DNA from: Jaltomata sinuosa
Lineage: Eukaryota; Streptophyta; Magnoliopsida; Solanales; Solanaceae
Length of the DNA stretch: 64,000 nucleotides
Direction of reading: 5' to 3'
NCBI GenBank assembly: GCA_003996215.1
Contig: QJPP01005218.1
Span: 124,001 to 188,000, forward strand
The position numbers were made by a program, and so were the translations under genes. Shown in pieces: positions 44,394-56,361 of this stretch; the first letter of the stretch is position 1, and each line of letters begins with the position of its first letter. The notes beneath the pieces are model-generated. The model was not told the DNA's origin, did not search any database, and saw only the letters and a program-made list of their open reading frames with translations.

Positions 44394-46826
44394 TGTAACG
44401 CCCCAAAAATTCTAAACCAAGATCCAAACTGTTCTTCAGGTGTTGTTAGACCCGAACTAGATATATTTTCTTTATATTTAAGTACTTAGATCAATTCGTA
44501 AGTTTTGAAGGAGTATTAGATGTGAATTATAGTCATAAAGGACTCCTAGCTTAAAGTTAAGTTGAAAGGCCTTCTACCGATTTAGTTTTCATGTAAGTTC
44601 TAACTAGGGTCAACTACAAATAATAATAACTCCTAGAATAGAAAGAGTTAGGTCTCCTAGTACCCATAAAATTAAAGGTATTTGAATCTTCTTTCCAACT
44701 CCACTGACCTATCATTAATCTGAGTCCAGAGTATAAGGTTATGGGTATTTTAGGAAAGCACTGTCACATGTCAAAATCCGACGGGCTGGCCGACGGGCAT
44801 GGAAATCTCTGACGGGCGTCCATGACGCCCGTGGTGACCACGATGGAACATGGTGGCAGGGCGTGGGAACCAGACAGTGAGCTTTTTGACCCTATGAAGC
44901 CGACAGTTGGGTCCGATGGCCCATGGGAGCTACAATGGCCCATGGGACAAGCCGTCCGATGACTTTTCTGCATTTATTTTTCAGCATTTAAGTTGGTGGT
45001 AGTTTGGTCCTTTTCGTATCTTAGGTCTTTCCTCTCATCCTTTAAACTTCCAAAAGGGGTTATTCCTCATAAGAACTTGAAATCTATCTCTAAATAATTC
45101 CCTCAAGACTCTAAATCAAGACAACTAGGGTTTCAAGCAAGCAAGATCATAGAAGCTCAAGCAAGAAAGTCTCTCAAGAGGTTTCTTTCAGATTTCTTCT
45201 CCAAGTCTCCACCTCCAACCTTAGGGATTCTTATCCAAGCTTCATCCCCAAAGTTCTATCTAGAAGTTCTTCAAGTTTAAGGTATGCGGGTATTCGATAA
45301 GGGAATTCCTTCACCCTTATGCCCAAGACCCCAACCTTCTAAATTGATTTTTTGAATTTCTATATTATGGTTCTTACTCAGTTCTTATGGGTTCTCCTAT
45401 AAAAGATTTTCTCAGGATTCGCCTATGAATTCTAACTCTAAATTTCATGATTTTAATGGATTCTTATAAGTGCTTTCCTATACATGGTTTGAAGGCTAAC
45501 CTTTGCCCAATTTGTGAAATTATTATAAATTTTGTTTATTGGCATCAATTCATGGTTTCTCATCTTTTACCCATGATCCATATGAGATTCCTTAAGTATT
45601 TTTAAAAGCCCATGCATTCAGAATGATTTCTAGCATGATTTTACCCTATTGCATATTTTCAATCAAAAACCTCATTTTTAAAATCAATAAAAGCTATGCA
45701 TGTTTTGAGCAAGTTCTACATGATCTTGCTACAAGTATGATGAACGAGGCATGTTTCCAAATACATGATTTTTAGTATATGATTTATGACATGACATGGA
45801 GCTTAGGCTCACCACAGTGTATTCATGATTTGTATGACATCCCGATGGTCCATTAATTCTTATGAACTATTTTTATAAAAACCAAGGTTTATGAGTTGTA
45901 TGTTGATCCAGGTTTGCCAATATGATTATTGCTATGAACAAGTTTTGGCATCAGATATGTCATATGTATGTGAGCTTCATGTTATATTTTGGGAGTAGTA
46001 TTTAGCACCGTGTTAGACTAGGTGAGAGTACCCTTAATCCTAGAACTATGTGCCACCATAGGTGCCCTCTGTGGCTTATGACAGGATCCTGGTATTACAT
46101 GGTCATAAATTTGGCTAGTTAGGACAACCTTTTTTGGTGTGGGTGCATGACACTGGACTCCATGTAGCTCATCATGGTTTATGTCGGTTAAGAGAAACTC
46201 CCGCATGATTATTTTTCAAGCTATGAAGTTATATGATACTCTACTTTGAATCTCGACTTTACTTCATGATCTTATGTCTTATATCTTGATATTTACTTAT
46301 GCTATCTCTTTATATGAACGAGCTCATTTTTAAGCATGTTTAAAGTATGTTTTTAACATGATTATGCATATCTCACATACTCAGTACATCCTATAGTACT
46401 GACGCATATTTTGTGCTGCATCCTCTTGATGATGCAAACTCAGGTTTCCTCCCTCAGGAACGTGGCTAGAGACCCCAAACCATTCCAGTTAGTGTTGGTG
46501 AGTCCTCATTGTTCGAGGGCTAGTTATGATCCTAGTTAGTCTATGGTTATTTACTTTCGTACTTCGAGTTAGCTAGGGTCTTGTCCTAGCAACTCATTAT
46601 GTCATGTGTAAAGGCTTTTCAGACATAGACAGTATTCGAGTCTCTCTTTCCGTTTATATTTCATCTTGAATTTATCATTTATGAATTGGGTTGCCTAGAT
46701 TTCTATTTATGCTTCAGCCATCTTATCTTATGAATACCTGAGTTATGCTATGACTAAGGATTAGCTTGGGGAACTCATAGTCTCGGGTTCTATGTTACGT
46801 CTTGGGGGTAGCCTTGGGGCATTATA
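44394..46826 (+). repeat. array LTR 2
   Basis: Starts TGTAACGCCCC after a polypurine tract and ends GGGGCATTATA before a primer-binding site. It therefore serves as 3' LTR of unit 1 and 5' LTR of unit 2. It contains a perfect hairpin with 9-bp stem ACGGGCGTC/GACGCCCGT at 44812-44832. Confidence 0.92.
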
Positions 46827-49545
46827 AACTTGGCATCAGAGCATCAGGTTCAAGAGTCCTAGGGTGTCTGAAAGCCGCATCACGTAGAATTTCTTTCATG
46901 AGTGTAAAGCATTCCACACTTATGAGAGGGAGGCTACAAAGTGTCTTAGGATAAACTTCACTTCTTTCATATTCAATATCATGTGATAGAGTTTAACTCT
47001 ATTTACCCTTCTAATCCATTCCTTTCGCATTTCAAATAAATGCCTCTGCAAAGAAACCCTAAGAAAAATGTTAATCCTCCTATTCCAAACCACGAGGTTA
47101 CGAATGCGGAGTTTCATGAGGCCATCTGTATGTTGGATCAAGCCATGAGAACTCAGTTGAATGAGAAAGAGAAACTGAAGAAGATAAAGAGGAAGAACAA
47201 GAAAACCAAAATATGGAACCACGATTCTAGTCAACAGAAAACTTGTAGTAGGAACCGGTCATCTTTTTTCAGTAGAGGTCATCCGAACCAACCTCATCTC
47301 CAGTTAACACACCTGTACTCAATTCTCAATCTTGTCATTGTAGGGCTCCAAAGACCTTGAGATACCCTTGTTGTAGTAGTTGTGGTAAGTTTCATCTAGG
47401 TGAGTGCCTTGCTGGCAAAGAGGGGTGTTTTAGGTGTTGTCAGTTAGGCCATAGGATCAAGGATTTCCCCTCAGCTAAGCAGAGCAACAGTGGTGTTTAG
47501 CTCTAAACCAATTTCATTTATTGCCAAGCCAGTCGGGTCAGAGTATTCCTCTAGAAACTGAATGAGGTATTTCACTAGATTTCTTCCTTTATGCATCCAT
47601 AGTGCCCAGACCCCTATTCTTGTATGGTTGTGAGTTATCTTAGCTTAGAACAAGCAGTGATAGAGGATTATAGCATCACTATGGGTAGTAGAAAGAGAGT
47701 TGTGGGTTGTTAGAAATATTTAAGCTTGACATGTCATTGCAAGGAATAGGTTGTAAGTTAATGAATGTGGTATGTACGACCCTTATATGATATAGAAAGA
47801 TTGAGGCTTAGATTTTAGGTAAGAGAGAGTCTTATGCTCTAGAAGGAAGTAGATATTCATACTAGATTCTAGATTAGTGTCTGTTCTATTAGGGTAAAAT
47901 GATTGTAGTTCAGTTAAGAGATTAGTAAGAGGTCCACAGACCTAGAAAGGTAGCATGAACCCAAGGGGGAGATATTGTGACAACCCAGAAACCAAACAAG
48001 CTTATAAACTTAGAACCTAGAAAAGTTTCTTCAATCTTAGAGCCGACGGGTAGCTGCCACGGGCATCGGAGCTCCAACGGACCATGAAGCACATCGTGGG
48101 AATCATCCAGTGGATCTAAGCCATAAATCTTCCAGTCCGATGGGCATTCATGATAGGCATCGCAGTAGCGAAGGCTCGTGGAGATCCCCCATCGAAATCT
48201 CACAGTGGTTTTCCCCTGTCTTCCTTTCTCCGACGGTTGTCACCATGGGCGTTGTGGTTGCGACGGGCTATGGGAACCCACAATCAAAACCCTCCAGCAA
48301 CCCCTGCTCTCATCTTGCTTATCGGATGCTTTGGTACGATGGGCCATAGTGGGTGCGACGTCCGCCGGGCTTCCCATGAGGTGATAATTTCCTGCAGTTT
48401 CTATTCTTAAGTCAGGGGTAGATTGTTCTTTTCCCCTATTCTCTTAACTCCTAAGTGAGGTTATTTTGACACTTGTAGTATGGTTTTACCCCTTGTTAGC
48501 CTAAACCTTTCCCATTCCCCTCATTTTAAATTCCAAAAAGGGAAAGAACTCCACTCCTCAAAGCTTCAAGCTCCAAGCTAAGAATCCCCATCTTCAAGTC
48601 TCAACCCCTCAAGGTTCTAGCTTAGAATTTTTCAATTCTGCTATGTCTCGTTGTAGAATTTCTTCAAGTTGCAGCTCTTAGGTATGCTACGAAAGAGAGG
48701 AGAAGTCTTCGAGAGTGTAAGATACAAGAAACCATAAGGAGACCATAGTTATAAGATTGCATATCGTGGTGAAATACATATGGGCTTTTACTTTATGTGA
48801 CTAGTGACCCAATTGGTTAAGAGCTTAAGGTTAGTTAATTTTTGTTATAGGAAAGAGCATTATTCTCGGGGGATAACTCTAGATGCAAGAGATCTAGTCG
48901 ATATTGGCTTGAACACGATTGAAGAAGGTAGTCAAACTCAGACCTTAGTATTTATATGTGCGCTGGTGAGAATGTTGGTTGCAAATAGTAAGTGTGCTAT
49001 TCAGGGAATTTAATGTAGTTAAAAAGGTGTTCTTGATCTTAAAGGCTACCAACTGTGTTTTTTTTGGCCGGAATAGTCTTGTTCTTACTCCCTTCCTAGG
49101 GTGCTCATATCGTATCAGTTTAGAACTACCGGTAATCATTCCTATGTACAGAAGACACTACGTTCAGCTATGTCCATGGTAGTAAGTTCAGTTTAGAAAA
49201 AAATAGTTTTCTCGTATATCTACTCCTCTCAGTTTGATGTTTTATTCCGTTGACTATGATCCCTAAGAATGTGTTTGATCTCTACGAATTTCAGCTGAGT
49301 CCTTCACTTAATCCAGACTAGTTATTATGCTAGATATCCAGTTTCATGTCCCATCAATTATGCTTATGCTCTAAGAATGCATACATGCTCCATGAATCCA
49401 TCTAAGTTTTTATTTCTATCAGAAATATGTTACCATGAAATACTTCAGCTATTAGAACTCCGTTGATAGGATGGCAACCTTATTCCCCTCCACTCCCAAC
49501 TTAGTAGTCTTTATTCTCGGACGAATGATCCCAAGGGGGAGATAT
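46827..49545 (+). other. array internal region 2 (gag remnant, no pol)
   Basis: Same structure as region 1 with many substitutions. Primer-binding site TTGGCATCAGAGC near 46830. The gag start ATG at 47040 is intact. The internal partial LTR starts at 47976. Polypurine tract CAAGGGGGAGATAT ends at 49545. Confidence 0.85.
47040..47530 (+). pseudogene. truncated gag in array internal region 2
   Basis: ATG gives MPLQRNPKKNVNPPIPNHEV and the AEFHEAICMLDQAMRTQLNE block, ending at 47360. The knuckle near 47420-47470 reads CFRCCQLGHRIKDF: the last Cys is changed to Phe. As in region 1, the gag core and pol are missing. Confidence 0.75.
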
Positions 49546-51979
49546 TGTAACGCCTCAGAAATTCTAAACCAAGATACAAACTGTTCTTCAGGTGTTGTTA
49601 GACCCGAAATAGATAAATTTTCTTTATATCTAAGTATTTAGATCAATTCTTAAGTTTTGAAGGAGTATTAGAAGTGAATTATAGTCATAAAGGACTCCTA
49701 GCTCAAAGTTAAGTTACAAGGCCTTCTACCGATTTAGTTTTCATGTAAGTTCTAACTAGGGTCAACTTCAAATGATGATAACTCCTAGAATAAAAAAATT
49801 TAGGTCTCCTGGTACCCACCAAATTAAAGGTATTTAAATATTCTTTCCAACTCCACTGACCGCTATTAATCCGAGTCTGGAGTAAAAATTTATGGGCATT
49901 TTAGTGAAGCACTGTCAACTATCAAAATCCGATGGGCTGGCCTACGGGCATGGAAAACTCTGCGGGCGTCGACGACGCCCGTGGTGACCATGATGGCCCA
50001 TGGTGGCAGGGTGTGGGAACCAGACAGTAAGCTTTTTTTACCCCCATGAAGCCCATAGTTGGGTCCAACGGCTCGTGGAAGCCACGATGTCCCGTGGGAC
50101 AAGCCGTCCGGCGACTTTTCTGCATTTTGTTTCATCATTTAAGTTGGGGATAGTTGGGTTCTTTCCTTACCTTAGGTCTTTCCCCTAATCCTTTAAATAC
50201 CCAAAATGGGTTATTCCTCATAAGAACTTCAAATCTATCTCTAAATAATTTCCTCAAGACTCTAAGGCAAGACTACTAGGGTTTTAAGCAAGCAAGATCA
50301 TAGAAGCTCAAGCAAGAAAGTCTCTCAAGAGGTTTCTTTCAGATTTCTTCTCCAAGTCTCCACCTCCAACCTTAGGGATTCTTATCCAAGCTTCATCCCC
50401 AAAGTTCTATCTAGAAGTTCTTCAAGTTTAAGGTATGCGGGTATTCGATAAGGGAATTCCTTCACCCTTATGCCCAAGACCCCAACCTTCTAAATTGATT
50501 TTTTGAATTTCTATATTAGGGTTCTTACTCAGTTCTTATGGGTTCTCCTATAAAAGATTTTCTCAGGATTCTCCTATGAATTCTAACTCTAAATTTCGTA
50601 ATTTTTCATGGAGTTTTATAAGTGGTTTCCTATATATGGTTTGAAGGCTAACCTTTGCCCAAATTGTGAAATTATTATAAATTTTGTTTATTGACATCAA
50701 TTCATGGTTTCTCATCTTTTACCCATGATCCATATGAGATTCCTTAAGTATTTTCAAAAGCCCATGCATGGAGAATGATTTCTAGCATTATTTTACCCTA
50801 TTGCATATTTACAATCAAAAACCCCCATTTTTAAAATTTATAAAAGCTATATATGTTTTGAGCAAGTTCTACATGATTTTGCTACAAGTATGATGAACGA
50901 GGCATGTTTCCAAATACATGATTTTTAGCATATGATTTATGACATGACATGGAGCTTAAGCTCACCATAGTGTATTCATGATTTGTATAACATCTAGATA
51001 TTCCATTAATGCTCATGTACTATTTTTTTAAAAACCAAGGTTTATGAGTTTTATGATGATCAGGGTTTTCCAATATGATTATGACTATGAACAAGTTTTC
51101 ACATCATATATGTCACATGTATGTGAGCTTCATGTTATATTGTGGGAGTAGTATTTAGCACCAAGTTGGATTGGGTTAGAGTACCCTTAGTCCCAGAACT
51201 ACGTGCCACCATAGGTGCCCTCTGTGGCTTATGACAGGATTCTGGTATGACATGTTCCTAACTTTGGTCGGTTAGGACAACCTTTTGCGGTGTGGGTGCA
51301 TGACACTAGACTCCATGTAGCTCATCATGGTTTATGTCGGTTAAGAGAAATTCCCGCATGATTATTTTTCAAGCTATGAAGTTATATGATACTCTACTTT
51401 TAATCTTGACTTTACTTCATGATTTTATGTCTTATATCTTGATATTTACTAATACTATCTCTTTATACGAACGGGATCATTTTTAAGCATGTTTAAAGTA
51501 TATTTTTATCATGATTATGCATATCTCACATACTCGGTACATCCTATAGTAGTGATGCATATTTTGCGCTGCATCCTCTTGATGATGCAGACTCAGGTTT
51601 CCTCCCCCAGGCACGTGGCTAGAGATCGCAGGCCATTCCAGTCAGTGTTGGTGAGTCCTTATTGTTCAAGGGCTAGTTATGATCCTTGTTAGACTATGGA
51701 TGTTTACTTTTGTACTTGGAGTTAGCTAGGGTCTTGTCCTAGCACCTCCTTATGTCATGTGTAGAGGTTTTTCAGACATAGACAATATTCGAGTCTCTCT
51801 TTCGGTTTATGTTTTATCTTAACTTTATAATTTATGAATTGGGTTGCCTAGCTTTCTATTTATGCTTCCTGTATGTTATCTTATGAATACCTGAGTTATT
51901 CTATGACCAAGGGTTAGCTTCGGACACTCGAGGTCCCGGGTCCCGTGTTATGTCTAGGGTTTAGCCTCGGGGTGTGACA
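49546..51979 (+). repeat. array LTR 3
   Basis: Starts TGTAACGCCTC and keeps the intact end GGGGTGTGACA. Over about 45201-45330 versus 50351-50480 it is base-for-base the same as LTR 2, while LTR 1 differs there. Dyad CGGGCGTC/GACGCCCG at 49963-49981. Confidence 0.92.
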
Positions 51980-51984
51980 CTCCT

Positions 51985-52200
51985 CCTCCTCTAACCCTCT
52001 AGCGAAGGAGAACTCCTGGGCATTTGTCTGGCTAAACTTGGGCATTTTCTAGGTCGGAGTGAGGGTCTTAACTAGGGACTTAATCCCCTTCCACATTCAA
52101 ACCAACATCTTGTCCCGAGAGCATCCCTCTTTTTCACTGCATTCAGCTCTTCTCGAAGCTCAACATGGGCTTTTAAAAAGGACTCAAAGGTTCTATGAGG
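51985..52200. other. flank of the tandem array
   Basis: Sequence after the target duplication. The plus-strand ORF 52059-52355 has no recognisable domain and overlaps the minus-strand pseudogene. Confidence 0.4.
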
Positions 52201-53215
52201 GTATGAAAGACCTCCAAAACTCGATGGTCATGATGTCGGAGGAGGCACCGGAGGGGGAACCCTCTCCAGTAGAGGCTGTGGCAAGCCCTCCAATATCATC
52301 CTCAGTGCATCCACATTCACTCCTAGCTGCTCCAGGGTATCCGTGGCTAGTGTAGAACCAGTCCTAACTATGTCGCAGCCCTGACCACTACTACTACCTC
52401 CCTCAGACCCTATCTTTCTTTTCTTCTTGTCGTGACTATGGTCACCTTTCGTTTAGTGGGTCAAAGGGCTTGTCGAGGTTAGGTATGTGATCCACCGGCC
52501 CATTACGCATATTCGCCTACCAGCACAAGGTAGTAATTAATGAGGGAAATGGTAGGTCCTTGGGAAGTGGTATCACAGAGTTCTTCTATTTCTCGACAAT
52601 CTGTTCCCCTATATTTACCATCACCCCATCTAGAAAGCAAGCTACTATCAGTGCTCAGGAATAGGTCACGTTTGAAGTATTGCTAGAAGGGAAGATCCTC
52701 CTAGACACCAAAATTCAGCCACCTTCGAGCATCAAGAGTGAAATCTATGCTCTTAATCCCTATTCAGGGAGTCGAGGCCATATGCTCCTCTATCATGAGT
52801 CTATTCACTAGCCATTGCCTCTCATCAACAGCTTTTTTTTTTCAAATATAACCCAAGGGCCCGATTGATATCCACAAATGAATTCCAATGCTCTCACCCT
52901 GAATATATATGATGGGGTTCGGGACATTCTAGTTAATGATAATGAGATGAGTAAAGAACTCCCTTAACCAATTCTCAATGACCACTTCAAGTATTTGTAC
53001 TAGCAGCAACCACCCACTATCCCTTAACCAGACATAGAATTTTGGCGCCTCTTCCTCTATCTCCAACCTCTGAGAATTCCGCACTGGAGTGAACCCCAAG
53101 AAGCTCATTTCCTGTATGAACCCCATGAGCCTCTGCTCAACATATCTTTTTTGGCATTGTAACTTTGCAAACCTTATGAAATCCCCTTCACTAGCGGTGG
53201 TCATGACAATGATCT
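52201..53215 (-). pseudogene. plant putative-transposon-protein-like ORF (exon 2)
   Basis: The minus-strand ATG at 53204-53202 opens MTTASEGDFIRFAKLQCQKR, then FIQEMSFLGFTPVRNSQRLE and FYVWLRDSGWLLLVQILE, 91 codons to 52929. Past stops the reading continues with IYIQGESIGIHLW, DERQWLVNRLM and ARRWLNF to about 52200. I recognise the type (nightshade 'putative plant transposon protein'), similar in kind to the copia extra ORF at 803-3014. It has no known catalytic motif. It lies in the opposite orientation to the surrounding plus-strand LTRs. Confidence 0.5.
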
Positions 53216-53781
53216 CTAGGGAAAGAAAATAATTGTGTTAATTGAAATTCTTGGAAATTATAAGGAGTAATAAATGAAGCTAGGAAGCCAAAAATAATTA
53301 GTTTGGAAAAGTTTCCAGTCCTTAGCAGATATTTTGCCTCAACATCTTTGCTGGAGTGGACATTTTCCCACCACAGTGAGGTCCCCACAATGAGACTAGT
53401 TCACTATGACAAAGCTGCCACGACAAAGGCGACTCTCGCTATAGCAAGGTTATCATCCCCAACCAACCAAGCATTCAAAAATGGACTAGTAGTGCTCAAT
53501 ACTTATTTCACAATTTTATGGTGATTAAGGCTCTGGAAATAAGCCCCAATGTGTTTGAAATTTCAAAAAACGTTTCCACTACCCTACTCCATTTTCGAGT
53601 CTAGAACTCCATGAACTCCGTACAAACTAAAAAGAGGGCATTGTAAGCAAGTTGAGGACGTAAATCTAATGGTCATGCTTTGAAAATTCCCTATTTTTAG
53701 TACAAAATCAAGCAAATAGGCACAAAATGATGAGATACAATGTAGAAAGCATGATTTAAAGCGATACAGAGAGGTATTTAC
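53216..53781 (-). other. predicted 566-base leader intron of the transposon-protein-like gene
   Basis: Donor AAG|GTAAATACC at 53782/53781 and acceptor TTTTCTTTCCCTAG|AGATC at 53216/53215, eleven bases before the start codon. Both sites fit plant consensus well; no transcript evidence. Confidence 0.5.
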
Positions 53782-53965
53782 CTTAGAAGTCGACGAGGAG
53801 AGCATTTGGGTTGAGAGGATTTCAAAGAGAATGTGGATGTTTGTGTGTGCAAAGTTTAGAAATGACCTCCTTTCCCTCCTAAAACTGTCCCACTTTTTAC
53901 TGCAGCAGAGTGTCTTTCGATGCAGCTCATCTCACCGTAGTGGATGGACATTAACCATGATTCAT
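53782..53965 (-). other. leader exon with LTR-like dyad block
   Basis: Minus-strand leader preceding the donor. It includes CTACGGTGAGATGAGCTGCA and CTGCTGCAGTAAAAAGTGGG near 53940-53890, similar in style to the leader blocks of the LTRs in this window. Confidence 0.35.
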
Positions 53966-54302
53966 TTTATTAATTTATATACCGATGATTAAGTTTAAAC
54001 CTTCCTGACATTGGGAATCCTGGTAAGAACCTGCTTAAGTGAATTCTTCCCCAAGTTGGGGAATGGTGAGTAGGAAAATTTAATTCGTGCTTGATGTTTT
54101 GGTTAGCCCCCATTGTTCTAAGGTCTCATCAAAGAGACAACGTGTGAAATTAAGTCAAGTGAAAAACTGTTTGCATAGCTTAATGGTTTCAAGTGAAAAA
54201 GGTGAAGCACAAAAATCAGTTGACCTCGTTTGTAATTTGAACTCGTGCCCTTATGCCTTTCGAGTTTATTTAGGGACAAAGAGTTGGAAAATTAGTATCT
54301 AA
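53966..54302 (+). other. sequence before the second LTR of the 35407 family
   Basis: No recognised coding sequence. Directly precedes the LTR start at 54303. Confidence 0.4.
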
Positions 54303-54465
54303 TGTAATGACTCATTCCGTAATTATTAAAAATGTATGATAAAATTAAAATGTTTAAAATTTTTATGTTACAAATTTTGTGTGGAAGTGATTGTGGCCAT
54401 GTTCAATAAGACTAAAATTTAAAATAAAGTCATCGTGAGACTGATCAGTGGAGTTTTTTCATGAT
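54303..54465 (+). repeat. truncated 3' LTR of the 35407 family
   Basis: TGTAATGACTC and the following about 160 bases match 35407-35570, including GTGGAAGTGATTGTGG and AAATTTAAAATAAAGTCAT. Broken at about 54465 where another LTR end begins. Confidence 0.8.
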
Positions 54466-56361
54466 CCAAATGGTCGTGAGTGGTAACCACACTAACTCTC
54501 TGGTGGCAGAACCATCTAACCCGAACCTTAACCTTTGTACTAAACCAATTTTAAAAGAGATAATGCAATACCAGCTTAACTAAACAAAGATAGTTGAAAC
54601 TAACTAAATATAAGTGCAGAATATCCAACTACCTATTACATTTCTCAAGAAACTGCAAGTTACCGAACAAGAACTCTAATCAAAATTCATGTCTAAGATG
54701 TCCAAAAATAAACTAAAAACAGAAAAAGAGTTTCATCCTTCAAAAGAAGGACGACAAATCAAGGAGGATCCATGGTAGCATGAGAAGTAGTGCTCACCCT
54801 TGGATCATAGTGTTAATCGTCTAGCCTAGATGAGGTCGCGTCTCAGCCTTTGAAATATGGTCCGCACAAAACAAAAGAAGAGTACATGGTAGTATAAGTA
54901 CAAAACCACTATGTATTGGTAGGTATCATAGGCCGACTCAATTTAGAACAAGTATACAGTTAAATCAAATAACAAGTAAAAGGTACTTCAACACTTAGCA
55001 TGTATTTCAGTCAACAAGTAATCTTTTCAAGTCAAATCATCAACAATCATGTCACGTTCACACAAGTCATATAAATATCACCACAACAATATAAGAGTAA
55101 TACTTTCACCAGTCATATCACATGAATCTATGTTAATTTAACCTTTACAATGCAATTAACAACATTAGCCTCACTTTAGTTCATATTTCATCTCACAATA
55201 CCCAATCCAGAGAAAAAATCAATATAAAAAGAGTGTACACACTTGCTAGGGGTCTTATTTTTACCCAAAGCTATGACCTGCAGGGGACTCAGATGTCCAT
55301 GTACTATACCGACTCGTGGTACCTGCTCCACCATAATAATAATAATCCCATGGTTCCAATTCTATCCATTGGGATACATCACAGTGCGCTAATTACGCGT
55401 ACACTTAATCTTTGAGTTTATTATTTTGTTTCACATATACATTTCTTGTCCATTTAAGCACACAGAATGAGTACAATTAATTATTCAAGCATGTCTAAAG
55501 ACCAATAACAAGTCATATAAAGTAACCACATAAATGAACTAAAATAAATCTCAACTCTAATTTAAATCTTTACCTACCTCGAGTGAAGAATTACCATGCA
55601 CAAGATACTTTGCAATTGCCTTGCCCTTCCGTAACACTTCAGATTATTCAAGGTCTATAAACAACAATTTATAAGAGTAATTGATGATTTACTCTTTATT
55701 TTAGACTTTTAAAATCTAACCCACTAACTCTATCCTTATCCGAGGTCTATAGCATTCCCCAAGGGTCAATTATCCATTACTTAGCCCTACAGTAATCAAA
55801 TAATCAATACCCAAAAGTTTTCTAGTTAAGTTAACCCCCTTTTGGCCATTAGTCCAAATCATATTAAGAACTATCAATTTCATGCTAGGAATTATAAACA
55901 CGCATCCTAGAATCAATTCTAGGTGAAATTACACCTATGCATAGAGTTTTACCCACTTTTTGTACTTTTAGCGGTCAAACCCAAGAATTCCACCATTAAT
56001 CTTCAATCTAAAGATCCTACAAAGATTAATGATTGATAAAAAAAGAGGTTTACATAGTTAATAACCTCAAGCAAATAAAAACACTTAATTTTGGGGGAAA
56101 TCTCCCTTTGGAGCTTCAGAATGCAACTTTGAGTTTATGGGAAAATAATACAGAAAACTGACTTAAACGCATGTTGCTCATCATGATGAGCCGCATTTTG
56201 CTAAGGTGAGTCGCTATGGAAAGAAATAACTCTCTACAATAACTCATCACGATGAGAGTCCATCTCGTGATGTGGTGCTGTGAATTGCAGAATGTCAGAA
56301 AATTGCTCAAAAGCTCTCAATTGACAACACACTTCATTTTCTAGACATCATGGATTAATCC
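54466..56361 (-). repeat. decayed gypsy LTR, minus orientation
   Basis: The left end CATGATCCAAATGGTCGTGAG resembles the complement of chromovirus LTR ends. The strings GAGGTCGCGTCTCAGCC (near 54833) and GTGCTCACCCTTGG (near 54790) match conserved stretches of the element B LTR (56720, 56690). Near the right end it has the perfect palindrome CTCATCATGATGAG (56177-56190). Outer boundary unclear because element B starts at 56362. Confidence 0.65.

Larger units (their letters stand above)
39275..51979 (+). mobile_element. tandem gypsy array: LTR-internal-LTR-internal-LTR
   Basis: Three LTRs (39275-41677, 44394-46826, 49546-51979) alternate with two 2.7-kb internal regions (41678-44393, 46827-49545), all in one orientation. 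The repeat unit is about 5.1 kb. The outer flanks are CTACT (39270-39274) and CTCCT (51980-51984), a 5-bp duplication with one change, so the array occupies one insertion site. Both internal regions have gag pieces but no protease, RT or integrase. Confidence 0.9.

Noticed and set aside
52059..52355. 98-codon plus-strand ORF as a gene
   Set aside because: No known domain; overlaps the minus-strand transposon-protein-like reading, which has better support.
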